Below are positions 1-9,144 of a stretch of DNA of 64,000 nt, one piece after another. A model generated the notes under the pieces. It saw nothing but the letters and a program-made list of their open reading frames with translations. It was not told the DNA's origin and made no database searches. The translations under genes were made by a program, and so were the position numbers. Every line of letters begins with the position of its first letter. Position 1 is the first letter of the stretch. Source of the DNA: Trichodesmium sp050015995 (GTDB taxonomy: Bacteria > Cyanobacteriota > Cyanobacteriia > Cyanobacteriales > Microcoleaceae). Where the stretch lies: the NCBI RefSeq assembly GCF_050015995.1, contig NZ_JBNHEP010000061.1, positions 3,261-67,260 of the forward strand, given 5' to 3'.

Positions 1-128
1 TTTTCGGCTCTTGTCAACCGAAAATCCTAACATGAATGAGCTTTAATCTGTTCCCTATCCCTTTGTTAGATTTACCCTACAATAAATCTATTAAATAACT
101 TTCAACCAGAATAAAATGTAGCATTTTA

Positions 129-167
129 TGACAAAACGGAAATAACAAAAAAGCTACTTCCGTTTAT
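129..167. terminator. Probable bidirectional terminator hairpin
   Basis: An inverted repeat with arms AACGGAA and TTCCGTT is flanked by A-rich and T-rich runs. It lies about 70 bases beyond the stop of the SpoIIAA-like gene on the minus strand and would end that transcript. The energy was not computed. Confidence 0.45.
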
Positions 168-234
168 TTTTTATTTCAAAACTTCCCTTACGGGTAATAT
201 TTACTGTGATAAGATTTTTCAACACAAAATACTG

Positions 235-597
235 TTAAACCTTGAGCCATTCATTAGCTTGTGCTAAATGATTATTGTCAAACACTTTAACAGGACAAGG
301 CCAGATAAATCCAAAGATTTTTGTCGCTCCTAGAACCCATTTATTATCAGAGACAACCGCTATTTTTGCCCAAGCTGTTAGGTGTTGAAAACCAACTTTC
401 GTATCATCCCATAAAGCTTTAGCATCAAATCCTAAAAAATCATTGTCTAAATGATAAAGCAAGCGTATTTTACGGTGTTCTTTTAACTTAGCTTCTACAG
501 CAGGAATCAAAACTGACTCGTAATCTTCTCCTGTCACTTGGCCATGAGCAGTAAAGGCAAGAATATTATCCGGTTGATTGGAAGTAATTTCAATCAT
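235..597 (-). CDS. SpoIIAA-like (STAS-related) protein
   Basis: A 120-residue soluble protein of the SpoIIAA-like/DUF3478 group, recognised by the pattern of an N-terminal beta strand ending near FTAHGQVT, a central helix-rich segment and a conserved C-terminal part with a W-A-x-V-S-D stretch and FGFIWPCPVKVF. Family members resemble STAS domains; their role is unclear, possibly lipid or protein binding in stress responses. The reading frame is open further upstream (to 687), but the ATG at 597 is chosen because an excellent Shine-Dalgarno (AGGAGGGTC) lies just before it and the extra residues look non-coding. It is a single-gene unit, transcribed away from the ADP-ribosylglycohydrolase gene. 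Confidence 0.75.
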   Translation of the reverse strand: MIEITSNQPDNILAFTAHGQVTGEDYESVLIPAVEAKLKEHRKIRLLYHLDNDFLGFDAKALWDDTKVGFQHLTAWAKIAVVSDNKWVLGATKIFGFIWPCPVKVFDNNHLAQANEWLKV

Positions 598-870
598 AAT
601 GACCCTCCTAGATTTCAATCTATACCAGATGGGTTTGTAGAGTTTAACCCTACCTTTATTATAGAACTTCACACGCCAGTTCAACAAATAAATTTTAATC
701 AGAGTTGACTTGAGACTAAGACAAACAAGTTAATTAATTTCATAATTTTGTCTAATTTCCTCTAAAATTTGTCTGAAATCATTATAATTAGAAATTATCT
801 ACCTAAATTCTAAGTCTAATCATCCCTACATCCGTGTCAACATCCCTCTCATGCTTTTACTAAATTAATT

Positions 871-1713
871 ATGTTACTAGAACTTGCTATTGGTGATGCT
901 TACGGCGCAGGTTTTGAATACGCAGATATTGAGTTAATTAAACAACACAATAATCTGTTTAATTATGTGAAGCACCCCCGCCATAAACTTATTCCTGGTT
1001 CCTATACAGACGATACTCAAATGAGTATTGCTATTGCTGAAATGATAATTTCTAGGGAACCTTGGACGCGAGAAAATTTAGCTAATAAATTTGTTGAAGC
1101 TTTTAAAAGAGATGAAAGAGAAGGATATTCTCGAAAGTTTTATGACTTTTTAAAACAAGTGAAAAATGGGAAACAATTTTTAGCAGAAATAATTGGTACA
1201 AGCGACAAAAGTGGCGCTGCAATGCGAGCTGCTCCTATCGGTATTTTTCCGACCATTAAAGAAGTAAAACAAAAAGCAACTATTCAAGCAACTATTACTC
1301 ATAATACTCCTGACGGAGTTGATGCAGCGATCGCCTCAGCATTAATGAGTCATTATTGTATTTATAACTTAGGAAAAAAAAGCCAATTAGGAAAATTTAT
1401 TCAAACCCATGTTCCGGGAAAACCTTGGTCAGAACCTTGGGATAAAAAAGTAGGTTCTAAAGGTTGGATGAGTGTTAGAGCTGCTATTACTGCGGTACAA
1501 AGAAATGATACAATGAGCAGCTTATTGATGGATTGTATTAATTTTACAGGAGATGTAGATACAGTGGCAACTATAGCTTTAGCTGCCGGTTCCTGTAGTC
1601 AAGAAATGGTTCAAGATTTGCCAGAAAATCTCAAACTCTTATTAGAAAATGGTAACTATGGTCGAGATTATTTGATAGTTCTAGCTCAACAACTTATGGC
1701 TATGAAAGTTTGA
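871..1713 (+). CDS. ADP-ribosylglycohydrolase family protein (DraG-like)
   Basis: A 280-residue member of the ADP-ribosylglycohydrolase family. These enzymes remove ADP-ribose from proteins or small molecules using a dinuclear metal centre. The metal-binding signatures are visible: TDDT at residues 46-49 and GDVDT at 227-231, with the usual early GDAYG at 8-12. Length is close to the family norm. DraG proper reactivates nitrogenase reductase, which would suit a nitrogen-fixing cyanobacterium, but many cyanobacterial paralogues have other substrates and no draT or nif gene is nearby, so the substrate is not assigned. The start used opens directly into the conserved domain; no strong ribosome-binding site is seen. 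Confidence 0.8.
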   Translation: MLLELAIGDAYGAGFEYADIELIKQHNNLFNYVKHPRHKLIPGSYTDDTQMSIAIAEMIISREPWTRENLANKFVEAFKRDEREGYSRKFYDFLKQVKNGKQFLAEIIGTSDKSGAAMRAAPIGIFPTIKEVKQKATIQATITHNTPDGVDAAIASALMSHYCIYNLGKKSQLGKFIQTHVPGKPWSEPWDKKVGSKGWMSVRAAITAVQRNDTMSSLLMDCINFTGDVDTVATIALAAGSCSQEMVQDLPENLKLLLENGNYGRDYLIVLAQQLMAMKV

Positions 1714-2022
1714 AGTAGAGGCAGGTTTGATAGATAAATTTAGGTGAAAACCAATAATTTATTTTCCTAACCTACTACTACAAAAGTAAATTCTACAACA
1801 CAAATTCTACAAAACTAAATAATTATAGGAGTTAATTTAGCCCGATACTATGAGTAGGTAACATTTACTAACTAATATACAGTAGAACCTTATCTACTGA
1901 GGAGATATCTCCCAATCTCTACAAGAAAATTTTGTAAACGCTTTTACTACTTATGTTCTCTTGGTTATCGGCTAAACATTTGTTAGCAAACTATTAACCC
2001 TATATAATTAGTTTTTTATGAT
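1714..2022. other. Intergenic spacer, no gene seen
   Basis: AT-rich spacer between convergent genes. It holds the palindrome GGAGATATCTCC (about 1901-1912). The string CTGAGG-x5-ATCTCCCAA around it recurs near 6052, suggesting two traces of one repeat. No coding potential noticed. Confidence 0.5.
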
Positions 2023-2322
2023 TTAGTAGCGACCACCACCACCTCTGCGGTTATAACCTCCACCAGCGGGTCTTCTATCTTCACGAGGCTTTGCCTTGTT
2101 AACTTTTATGTCACGACCCATCCACTCAGCACCATCAAGTGCTTCAATAGCAGCAGTTTCTTCTTCCTCTGTACTCATTTCTACAAACCCAAAGCCACGT
2201 GGGCGTCCTGTTTCACGGTCAGTTGGTAACTGAACTCGCTTGACAGTACCATAGTCCTTAAAAACTTCAGATAGGTCTTCTTGTGTGACCTCGTAGGATA
2301 AGTTACCTACATAAATTGACAT
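2023..2322 (-). CDS. rbp: Cyanobacterial glycine-rich RNA-binding protein (RRM)
   Basis: A 99-residue single-RRM protein with RNP2 (IYVGNL, residues 3-8) and RNP1 (RGFGFVEM, 42-49), followed by a short Arg/Gly-rich tail ending RRGGGGRY. This is the standard architecture of cyanobacterial Rbp proteins, which bind RNA and are often cold-induced. The frame is open up to 2415, but the ATG at 2322 starts the domain exactly as in the family and has GGGAG about eight bases upstream. The roughly 100 bases before the start are probably a 5' leader, as is usual for this family; cold regulation is inferred from relatives, not visible here. Confidence 0.9.
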   Translation of the reverse strand: MSIYVGNLSYEVTQEDLSEVFKDYGTVKRVQLPTDRETGRPRGFGFVEMSTEEEETAAIEALDGAEWMGRDIKVNKAKPREDRRPAGGGYNRRGGGGRY

Positions 2323-2838
2323 AGATTTTCTCCCAAATTTAGAGATGTGTAGAGATTTAGACTTCGGAGAGAAGCTTGCCAATAACGACAGGAAAGTAAC
2401 CCTCAATATGAACAAACATTACAACCGAATTTATTCTCACCTTATATAATAACACAGTATATACTAAATATTCAGAGACTTTTGTGAAAATATCAAAATA
2501 TAAAATATAAAATTACGACATGACCAGGGACATTCTCCTCAAACAAAGAAAGTCAAAAGTCAAAAGTCAAAAGTCAAAAGTTATAAGAAAAGGAAGAATC
2601 TAAGCAAAGAAATTATTTTAAGAGTATATCAAGTGAAGTCGCAAATACGATAACTTTATAACCTGATTTCATATTAGTTCCAACTTCTGACTTCATTAAA
2701 ATTCCCGAAATAATGAACAATGGTTTGCTCTGTAAAACTTATAGAAGCATTAACCATTGAACACTAATCGGGATTAACCACTAGAAGTAAGCGACTTAAA
2801 ACAACAGAAAGTTCGCCTACTAAAGTTAAATGTAAGCT
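2323..2838. other. Intergenic spacer with heptamer tandem repeat
   Basis: Contains the rbp leader and, at about 2548-2581, a head-to-tail run of the heptamer GTCAAAA (five near-perfect units). The remainder is AT-rich and no gene is seen. Confidence 0.6.
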
Positions 2839-4245
2839 TTAAAGTTGCTTGACCTCAGAAACCAACTTAGCAACCATATCCTTAGCACTACCAAACAGCA
2901 TCATAGTCTTATCCTTGTAGAACAAATCATTGTCCACACCAGCAAAACCAGTGCTGAGACCGCGCTTAATCACAATAGTATGCTTTGCTCTATCCACGTC
3001 TAGAATGGGCATCCCATAAATTGGACTATTCTGGTCTGCACGAGCTGCAGGATTCACCACATCATTAGCCCCAATCACCAAGGCCACATCTGCTTGGTCA
3101 AATTGAGGATTAATGTCATCCATATCGTATAACTGAGGATAAGGGACATTTGCTTCTGCTAATAATACGTTCATGTGTCCAGGCATCCGGCCAGCAACTG
3201 GGTGAATAGCATACTTTACTTCAACACCCAATCCTTCCAACTGGTCTGACAACTCCCTTACAGAATGTTGAGCTTGAGCAACGGCCATACCATAACCAGG
3301 CACAATTACTACAGACCGAGCATAACCCAACATCATTGCACCCTCTTCTGGGTCAATACTATGAACTGTCTTATCAGTTTTGCCACCTGCACCAGCAGCA
3401 GCACCGCCACCTTCACCAGTACCAAACGCAGCAAATAGTACATTAGTTAAGGAACGGTTCATACCCTTACACATGATAACTGTGAGGATAATACCAGAAG
3501 CACCAACCAATGCACCAGCGATGATTAACATATTGTTCATCACCACAAAACCAGCCGCACTAGCAGCTAATCCAGAGAATGAGTTCAACAAAGAAATCAC
3601 CACTGGCATATCACCGCCACCAATGGGGATGACGAACATTACACCTAATACCAGAGACACACCTACCAATGCTAAAAACACGGGTAAGTTGAATGGCGTG
3701 ACGCATAGATAAACACTGCCAACAATAAACCCACCAAATAATAGAGCATTAACAGGTTGCTGTAATGGGAAAGTGATGGGGGAACCACTCATAATTCCCT
3801 GTAGTTTTGCAAAAGCAATTACAGAACCTGTAAAAGTTACTCCACCAATTAATACGCCCAATAATGCTGTAATAGTAGTAGGTAGTGGGGGAGACTGAGC
3901 AACAGCTAGAAACCGCCAAAATTCACCTACTGCAACCATTGCAGAAGCAGCACCACCCAAACCATTGAATAAACCAACCATTTGAGGCATGGCAGTCATT
4001 TCTACTTTGTAGGCAGCGATCGCTCCAATAATTGAACCAATAACGATTCCGATCAGAATCATTTCATAGTTCAAAACTTCTTTTTCGAGTAGGGTTGCTA
4101 CAATAGCAATCAACATCCCTACTGATGCTAACAAATTACCATTACGAGCTGTAGCTGGAGAACCCAACTTTTTCAGCCCCACGAAAAATAAAGATACCGC
4201 TACTAGGTAGCTTAACTGAATTCCGGTTGGTATAAAGTCACTCAT
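2839..4245 (-). CDS. pntB: NAD(P) transhydrogenase subunit beta
   Basis: A 468-residue membrane protein. The N-terminal two thirds carry many hydrophobic segments (domain II), and the C-terminal third is the soluble NADP(H)-binding domain III, with GYGMAVAQAQHSV and the GANDVVNPAA segment typical of PntB. With PntAA and PntAB it couples hydride transfer from NADH to NADP with proton flow across the membrane. Its start codon overlaps the stop of pntAB by one base (TAATG), so translation is coupled. The split PntAA/PntAB arrangement is the usual one in cyanobacteria. Confidence 0.95.
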   Translation of the reverse strand: MSDFIPTGIQLSYLVAVSLFFVGLKKLGSPATARNGNLLASVGMLIAIVATLLEKEVLNYEMILIGIVIGSIIGAIAAYKVEMTAMPQMVGLFNGLGGAASAMVAVGEFWRFLAVAQSPPLPTTITALLGVLIGGVTFTGSVIAFAKLQGIMSGSPITFPLQQPVNALLFGGFIVGSVYLCVTPFNLPVFLALVGVSLVLGVMFVIPIGGGDMPVVISLLNSFSGLAASAAGFVVMNNMLIIAGALVGASGIILTVIMCKGMNRSLTNVLFAAFGTGEGGGAAAGAGGKTDKTVHSIDPEEGAMMLGYARSVVIVPGYGMAVAQAQHSVRELSDQLEGLGVEVKYAIHPVAGRMPGHMNVLLAEANVPYPQLYDMDDINPQFDQADVALVIGANDVVNPAARADQNSPIYGMPILDVDRAKHTIVIKRGLSTGFAGVDNDLFYKDKTMMLFGSAKDMVAKLVSEVKQL

Positions 4246-4535
4246 TATGCAGCCTCCTTCTTCTTGAACATTTGCAACATCCGGTCTGTTACTAAAAAGC
4301 CACCAACTACGTTAATGGTGGCAAAAACGACAGCAATTAAACCTAAAATTACAGTGACATTCCAATCTTTGTCACCAGCAATAATTAGTGCGCCCAAAAC
4401 TGCAATTCCGGAGATAGCATTTGCTCCAGACATCAGGGGAGTGTGCAGAGTTGGTGGCACTTTGTTAATCACTTCAAATCCGGCAAATGATGCCAAGACG
4501 AATACGAATAAAGCTGCAATTAATGTTTCGCTCAT
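4245..4535 (-). CDS. pntAB: NAD(P) transhydrogenase subunit alpha, membrane part
   Basis: A 96-residue protein with about three hydrophobic segments, matching the small membrane half of a split transhydrogenase alpha subunit (PntAB/PntA2). The segment TPLMSGANAISGIAVLGAL is highly characteristic. It supplies transmembrane helices of domain II to the PntAA-PntAB-PntB complex. It lies between pntAA (about 280 bases upstream) and pntB (one-base overlap downstream) on the same strand. Confidence 0.93.
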   Translation of the reverse strand: MSETLIAALFVFVLASFAGFEVINKVPPTLHTPLMSGANAISGIAVLGALIIAGDKDWNVTVILGLIAVVFATINVVGGFLVTDRMLQMFKKKEAA

Positions 4536-4813
4536 AGTCTTTTCACAGTGAATTGTTGACTTTTTGCTTTGAGAGCAGAAGGAAGAAGAAAGAGGGAAGA
4601 AGGAAGAAGTTTAATCTTACCTTGTTTCAACATATTCAATAATTCCTCATTTCATTACCTAGTGCTATAGTTGCTGAAGTTGATTTTTCTTCATATTGCT
4701 TTTAGCTTTCTTCAAAAATATCAATACCTAATTTACTTAATAAGTTAGATTGATTTGACATTTTAACTATTAGAAATTTTTAAAACTAGCAATACTTTTC
4801 AGTGAGGAATTAT
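4536..4813. other. Spacer inside the pnt operon
   Basis: This 278-base gap between pntAA and pntAB is unusually long for one operon. It contains a GA-rich GGAAGAA stretch (about 4578-4608) and otherwise AT-rich DNA. It could hold an internal promoter for pntAB-pntB; no clear signal was identified. Confidence 0.4.
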
Positions 4814-5956
4814 TTAACTACCAACAGCAACACCCAAAGCATCTTTTACTCTTTGATTACGAATTTCACCAGCATGGGTAACACAAGCACCAGCAATGAT
4901 GTCATCCTCAAAGTTAAGATTTAGTTCTCCATCTTTAATCATCAACTTGAGCAAAGCCGTAATATTTTTAGCATACAACTCACTAGCATGAACTGGCATA
5001 GTTGCTGGTAAATTGACAGGACCGATAATAGTCACGCCATTCCACTTTACATCTTTGCCTGCTTCAGTACATTCACAGTTACCACCTTGTGCGGCTGCCA
5101 TATCAACTATTACTGCTCCTGGTTTCATTTGGTCTACCATTTCCTTAGTTACTAGCAATGGTGCTTTTTTACCAGGAACTTGAGCAGTCGTAATGACAAT
5201 ATCCGAAGCAGAAACGTGCTGTGTCAGGACTTCACGAGTATGTTGTTTAGCTTGCTCAGAAAGTTCTTTCGCGTAACCGCCCTCAGCAACAGTATTTTCT
5301 TGGAGAGTCACATCTACAAATTTTGCTCCCAAGCTTTGCACTTGCTCTTTAACTTCTGGACGAATATCAAATGCTTCTACTATCGCACCTAGACGACGAG
5401 CAGTAGCGATCGCCTGTAAACCTGCAACTCCTGCACCCATAACTAATACTTTAGCAGGCTTAATAGTACCTGCTGCTGTAGTTAACATGGGGAAAAACTT
5501 AGGTAAAGCAGCAGATGCCAGCAAAACAGCTTTATATCCACCAATATTCGCTTGGGAAGATAAAGCATCCATAACTTGCGCCCTACTGGTACGAGGGATC
5601 AGTTCCATACTGAATGCAGTTACTTTACGTTCAGCTAAACGCTTTACAATAGCAGGGTTTCCTAGGGGGTTGAGAAAACTAATAAGAACAGAACCTTCTC
5701 GCAATTTATCAACTTCTGATTCCTCTAGTACCCCAATTTTTAGGAGTACCTCAGTTTCACGCCACAAGGTGTCACTATCAGAAATTATCTTTGCTCCAGC
5801 TTGTTCGTAAGTTCCATCAAAGAAGAAAGATTTTTCTCCCGCACCTGCTTCTACCTGTATTTCTAGCCCCTGTTTAACTAACTTGGCTATGACATCAGGA
5901 ACTAAGGCCACACGAGATTCATTGACCAGAGTTTCCTTAGCTACCGCTATTCTCAT
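4814..5956 (-). CDS. pntAA: NAD(P) transhydrogenase subunit alpha, NAD-binding part
   Basis: A 380-residue soluble protein of the alanine dehydrogenase/PNT family that forms domain I and binds NAD(H). Visible features are the N-terminal RIAVAKET start, the central Rossmann glycine motif GAGVAGLQA after KVLVM, and the RPEVKEQVQSLGAKF loop that follows. Length agrees with split PntAA proteins of cyanobacteria. It is first in the minus-strand pnt operon, supplying NADPH from NADH using the proton gradient. Confidence 0.94.
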   Translation of the reverse strand: MRIAVAKETLVNESRVALVPDVIAKLVKQGLEIQVEAGAGEKSFFFDGTYEQAGAKIISDSDTLWRETEVLLKIGVLEESEVDKLREGSVLISFLNPLGNPAIVKRLAERKVTAFSMELIPRTSRAQVMDALSSQANIGGYKAVLLASAALPKFFPMLTTAAGTIKPAKVLVMGAGVAGLQAIATARRLGAIVEAFDIRPEVKEQVQSLGAKFVDVTLQENTVAEGGYAKELSEQAKQHTREVLTQHVSASDIVITTAQVPGKKAPLLVTKEMVDQMKPGAVIVDMAAAQGGNCECTEAGKDVKWNGVTIIGPVNLPATMPVHASELYAKNITALLKLMIKDGELNLNFEDDIIAGACVTHAGEIRNQRVKDALGVAVGS

Positions 5957-6068
5957 AGATTCTCCTTGTCTACTAAAGTTTGATTTCCTTACCAGGGAAC
6001 CGATACGATTTTGCTAACAAATGTTAACAATGCACAGTAATTAGATTACTGAGGGGGCATCTCCCAAA

Positions 6069-6100
6069 GTGGCAGAAAGATGTTCTGCCACGCTTTTTAT
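6069..6100 (+). terminator. Strong terminator-like hairpin without an obvious gene
   Basis: Arms GTGGCAGAA and TTCTGCCAC with a five-base loop are followed by GCTTTTTAT, the form of an intrinsic terminator on the plus strand. No plus-strand gene ends nearby; it lies 113 bases upstream of pntAA on the opposite strand, so it may end a small RNA, act on the pnt leader, or belong to a repeat. Confidence 0.4.
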
Positions 6101-6510
6101 AAAAATCCCACGCGCTCCATTTAAGTCACGCTCAAGACGAAAGCCCTACCTAAAATTAATGGGCCTGAGTTAGCTAGCTATCTTATGGTTTTTTACTACT
6201 TGCTTCTTATCTAAAATTATTAGGCTGATATTTCGTTGCTCATTGCTATCTTTAACTTATCTTATGAATTCAAGGTGGCCAGAGAAAAATCAAGTGACTT
6301 TTAATACCAAAAATTTGTGATTAAATTTGTCATTATCGAACCTATAACAAATTTCCATAAAATTCCTAATAAAAGGGAGTGTTAGAGAGTGAATGCACAA
6401 GTAAAGATTAAGACAGGGTATTGGATTAATCTTCAGTATGTTCGGTTAGTTACGGCTCCTAGTTAAGACTTTGGTTCGCGACTCATAAGTATTGTCGCCT
6501 AACCTACCTT

Positions 6511-6628
6511 ACTGGACCGATAAAATATTGCAATAGTAGGGGGGGTGTTTGGTGTTCAAATTAATACATCAAGATTCAATCAAATGAACTCGCCCTAATG
6601 CACAAAATTAGTTGTGTCAATCCACTAC
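6511..6628. repeat. MITE family B copy (ends related to GACACACCTAAAATTTTGCA)
   Basis: The left end (TGGACCGATAAAATATTGCA) and right end (TGCACAAAATTAGTTGTGTC then TCCACTA) are imperfect inverted repeats. The same ends bound an element at 61694-61826 and occur as abutting ends at 17103-17220. It is non-coding, about 118 bp. Confidence 0.55.
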
Positions 6629-7849
6629 TCCTGGATTTAATATTCATTTTACAAACAGTCTCTTAGGTATGAGATTGTTGCTGATAGATCTCAAGATCAA
6701 GATTTTTAATTTGAAGCTTGAATTGAGCTAATACCATGCATGAAAAAAGAATGTTACGAATAATCAGCAATATTAAAAGACTTGATCGTCCATGTCTATT
6801 TGACGAAAAAGATAAATTACGAAATAAAAAATGGTATCAAACTTATTGATTCTGACTCGATCCTCCTGACTTCCCCTCCCAGGAGGGGTTAGGGGTGGGT
6901 TGACTTTTAAGAAATAGCCTAACTATTTGTAGCAAAGATTTATCAATTTGGTATAAGTACCTCACTAGCTCAACATAATTAAATTTCACTATCTCCAAAG
7001 GGACTGGAACATACTGTGAGGAAGATATATTAATGGTTTTTGCTGATTGATATTTTGTTACATAATTAGGGCTTGCTGATTTATTCTCGCGCGTATTCCA
7101 CAGATAAAGGTTTTAGCATTTTTTTGTCCTTAAAAAGTGCCAGCTTTTCGGTGGAAAGAGCTGCATAAAGCTAATATTTGGGGATGATTATGGCAAAAAA
7201 ATCGAGGGACAATTTTTATGACTACCTGCTCTATAATTCCCCTAACTCCTGACTCGGTCCTCCTGACTCCTGACTCCTACCCTCAGGGCAAACGCATCTA
7301 AATTCTGGAAGCTTCTACCGTTAAGCTTTAGAGAATTAATGAGTATAAATACTTATAAGCCTGACATCCTTGCCCTGTCAGAACTTCAAAATAAGATGCG
7401 TTTGCCCTGCTCCTACCCTCACCCATAAGACTTTTGAGCGCAAACCCTAATTATGCTGACTTTGCACCCACCTAGTTAGGCAAAATTAATTACAAATCCT
7501 TTAAGTTTTTCTTGCCCTTTGCCTTTCTCTACGAAAAAATTTATCTAAACGTTGGTTGAAGACCCGCGCTCTCCATCTCCCCTAACCTCCCTTTGAAAGC
7601 TATCCGCGATTAGGAACTCCTGAAAACCTTGTGGTCTGTGTGGGGACTGTGGGGGGTGCAGGAAGTGAGAATCTTGTCTGTAGTTCTCAAAAAAATGTCT
7701 AATTCAATACACTTTTCTCCAGAAAAAGCATCTCAAAGGCTAATACATAATTTGTATATTTTGTCAAGTTTTATGTTAAGTAAAGATGTTGATAAATCAT
7801 ACCTTTGAGATAAATCATACCTTTGAAAGGAGGGGAGGGGAACTCAGAG

Positions 7850-7996
7850 ATGGGAAAAGCAATCAATGTTGCGGTTTTACCAATAGTGTGGTATGGTAGT
7901 AATACTATGGCTGCTGGGCTAGCAGTGTCAGCGCCAATACCTCATGGGGGGAGATCCCTAGACCCCGCTGGCAAGTCTTTAGGAGCGTGCCTTTAG
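7850..7996 (+). CDS. Candidate small protein (48 residues) with strong ribosome-binding site
   Basis: An ATG at 7850 opens a 48-codon frame preceded by AAAGGAGGGGAGG, one of the strongest Shine-Dalgarno matches in the window. The product starts MGKAINVAVLPIVW, is moderately hydrophobic in its first half, and runs into the conserved structured DNA of an IS right end, so its C-terminal half (PHGGRSLDPAGKS) is probably not protein-selected. I do not recognise it. It may be a truncated gene cut by the IS end, or chance. Confidence 0.25.
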   Translation: MGKAINVAVLPIVWYGSNTMAAGLAVSAPIPHGGRSLDPAGKSLGACL

Positions 7997-8090
7997 ACCG
8001 GAAAGAGGCTCGACCTCTGAGGCTGGTGCATGGAAGCAGAAAGCCCTAATATCCCGATGCTTAGGAATCCCGCCCTGTATTGTAGAGCAG
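7915..8090 (+). ncRNA. Orphan IS200/IS605-type right-end / omega-RNA-like structure
   Basis: Contains the GC-rich, strongly folded series usual at the 3' end of cyanobacterial tnpB elements: a GAGGCTCGACCTC hairpin, GAGGCTGGTGCATGGAAGC, AGAAAGCCCTAAT and a terminal AGGAATCCCGCCC. No tnpB is next to it, so it is a solo end or a decayed element. In active elements this segment is the scaffold of the TnpB guide RNA. Assignment rests on remembered family sequence, not on a search. Confidence 0.5.
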
Positions 8091-8310
8091 CCCTGGGTAG
8101 ATGTCAATTGGTATGAATATTTATAAATTTGTCTGGCGCTGTAGTATAGTAGTCGCTGTTACTATCGCGGAAACTCTCACTCCTCTCAAATTTAGTCCGC
8201 GCTGCTTTATTTAACTTCTAACTTCTGACTTCAGCTATAAAATCCCTAGCTGTATTTATAAAATCTTGATAAAGTTTTAGTGAAGAGATTTTAAAGTTAG
8301 AGAAAATTTT

Positions 8311-8838
8311 ATGAAACGTATACTTTCTGCTTTGATGGTAAGTAGTTGCTTAATAACAGGGTTCTCGATGGCAACTTTAGCTCAGGGAATGCCAGGATTT
8401 ACATTATTTGGTGGGCCAGAACAGAAAAATCAGTTAAACTTCCGTTTAGATTCTGGTAAATCTGGGACTTGGGATCGTTATCGACTGCGAATACCAGCAA
8501 ACAAATTAAATTTAGCAGTTGCCCAGTTATCAATTTTTTATCCTAATTACTATAAAGGTTCATTTGATACTGACGATATAGAAATTCGTGTTGGAGGAGG
8601 AAAATCTACAAAACCAGAATCAATACCCATAGATGAAGTAGTATGGGACAAAGAAAATAATTTTATAGAAATTTACCCTACTGAACCTATTCCTGCTGGT
8701 AATAAAATTGAGGTAGTTCTCAACAATGTAAGAAACCCTAGATTTGGTGGAATGTTCCACTTTAATGCCAATATCAGGACTCCTGGTGATGTACCTTTAC
8801 TACGTTATATTGGCACATGGCTTTTGAGTATAGAGTAG
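8311..8838 (+). CDS. Secreted DUF2808 family protein
   Basis: A 175-residue exported protein. Residues 1-25 form a signal peptide (basic MKR, hydrophobic core, A-x-A-type end at TLAQG). The mature part has the DUF2808 pattern: RYRLRIPANKL, FYPNYYKGSFD, and a closing region with VVLNNVRNP and an N-terminal-like GGMFHFNANI. The family is almost restricted to cyanobacteria and its function is unknown; an envelope role is inferred from export. It stands alone before rpmH. Confidence 0.8.
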   Translation: MKRILSALMVSSCLITGFSMATLAQGMPGFTLFGGPEQKNQLNFRLDSGKSGTWDRYRLRIPANKLNLAVAQLSIFYPNYYKGSFDTDDIEIRVGGGKSTKPESIPIDEVVWDKENNFIEIYPTEPIPAGNKIEVVLNNVRNPRFGGMFHFNANIRTPGDVPLLRYIGTWLLSIE

Positions 8839-8961
8839 AATATTTGAGTTGAGAATAGAGGAGGAATTGACCCAGACTAACTTTATTAAGATATCTATGC
8901 TACAATTGCAGATTGTGACTTTAAATTATTATTTAGATTAGTGGTGAAGGAGTAGAGAAAA

Positions 8962-9102
8962 ATGACTCAGCGAACCTTACATGGTACCAGTCGAAAGAGA
9001 AGAAGAGTATCTGGTTTTAGAACAAGGATGCGTACAAGAAATGGCCGAGCAGTAATTAGAGCGCGTCGGCAAAAAGGTCGCGATCGTCTGGCAGTTTATT
9101 AG
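8962..9102 (+). CDS. rpmH: 50S ribosomal protein L34
   Basis: A 46-residue very basic protein beginning MTQRTLHGTSRKRRRVSGF and ending DRLAVY, the standard cyanobacterial L34. It is a component of the large ribosomal subunit. It begins the conserved block rpmH-rnpA-(PH)-yidC-R3H. GGAGTAGAG lies just upstream of the ATG. It is short enough to be overlooked by ORF length cut-offs. Confidence 0.96.
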   Translation: MTQRTLHGTSRKRRRVSGFRTRMRTRNGRAVIRARRQKGRDRLAVY

Positions 9103-9144
9103 AGAGTATTTTCAGAATTTAGACAAGTTTGAATAAATCTCACC

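Larger units (their letters stand above)
5957..7849. other. Long intergenic region, no confident gene
   Basis: Nearly 2 kb with no supported protein gene. It holds a terminator-like hairpin (6069-6100), a MITE copy (about 6511-6628) and a hairpin-forming C/G-rich repeat (about 6868-6902, CCCCTCCCAGGAGGGG) that recurs near 51125 and within tnpB at 60.4 kb. Two copies of GATAAATCATACCTTTGA stand in tandem at 7792-7828. A 25-codon frame from the ATG at 6393 was seen but has no recognisable features. Confidence 0.5.

Noticed and set aside
3380..3712. Plus-strand open frame inside pntB
   Set aside because: It is antisense to a clear pntB gene; the proline-rich composition is a by-product of the opposite strand.
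4264..4551. Plus-strand frame over pntAB
   Set aside because: Antisense shadow of pntAB.
6393..6470. 25-codon frame starting MNAQVKIKTGYWINLQ
   Set aside because: Weak upstream signal, no known relatives, and it adjoins repeat sequence.
5957..8310. tRNA or other stable RNA gene in the long spacer
   Set aside because: No T-loop (GGTTCGAATCC-like) with matching acceptor stem was found in this spacer or the others.
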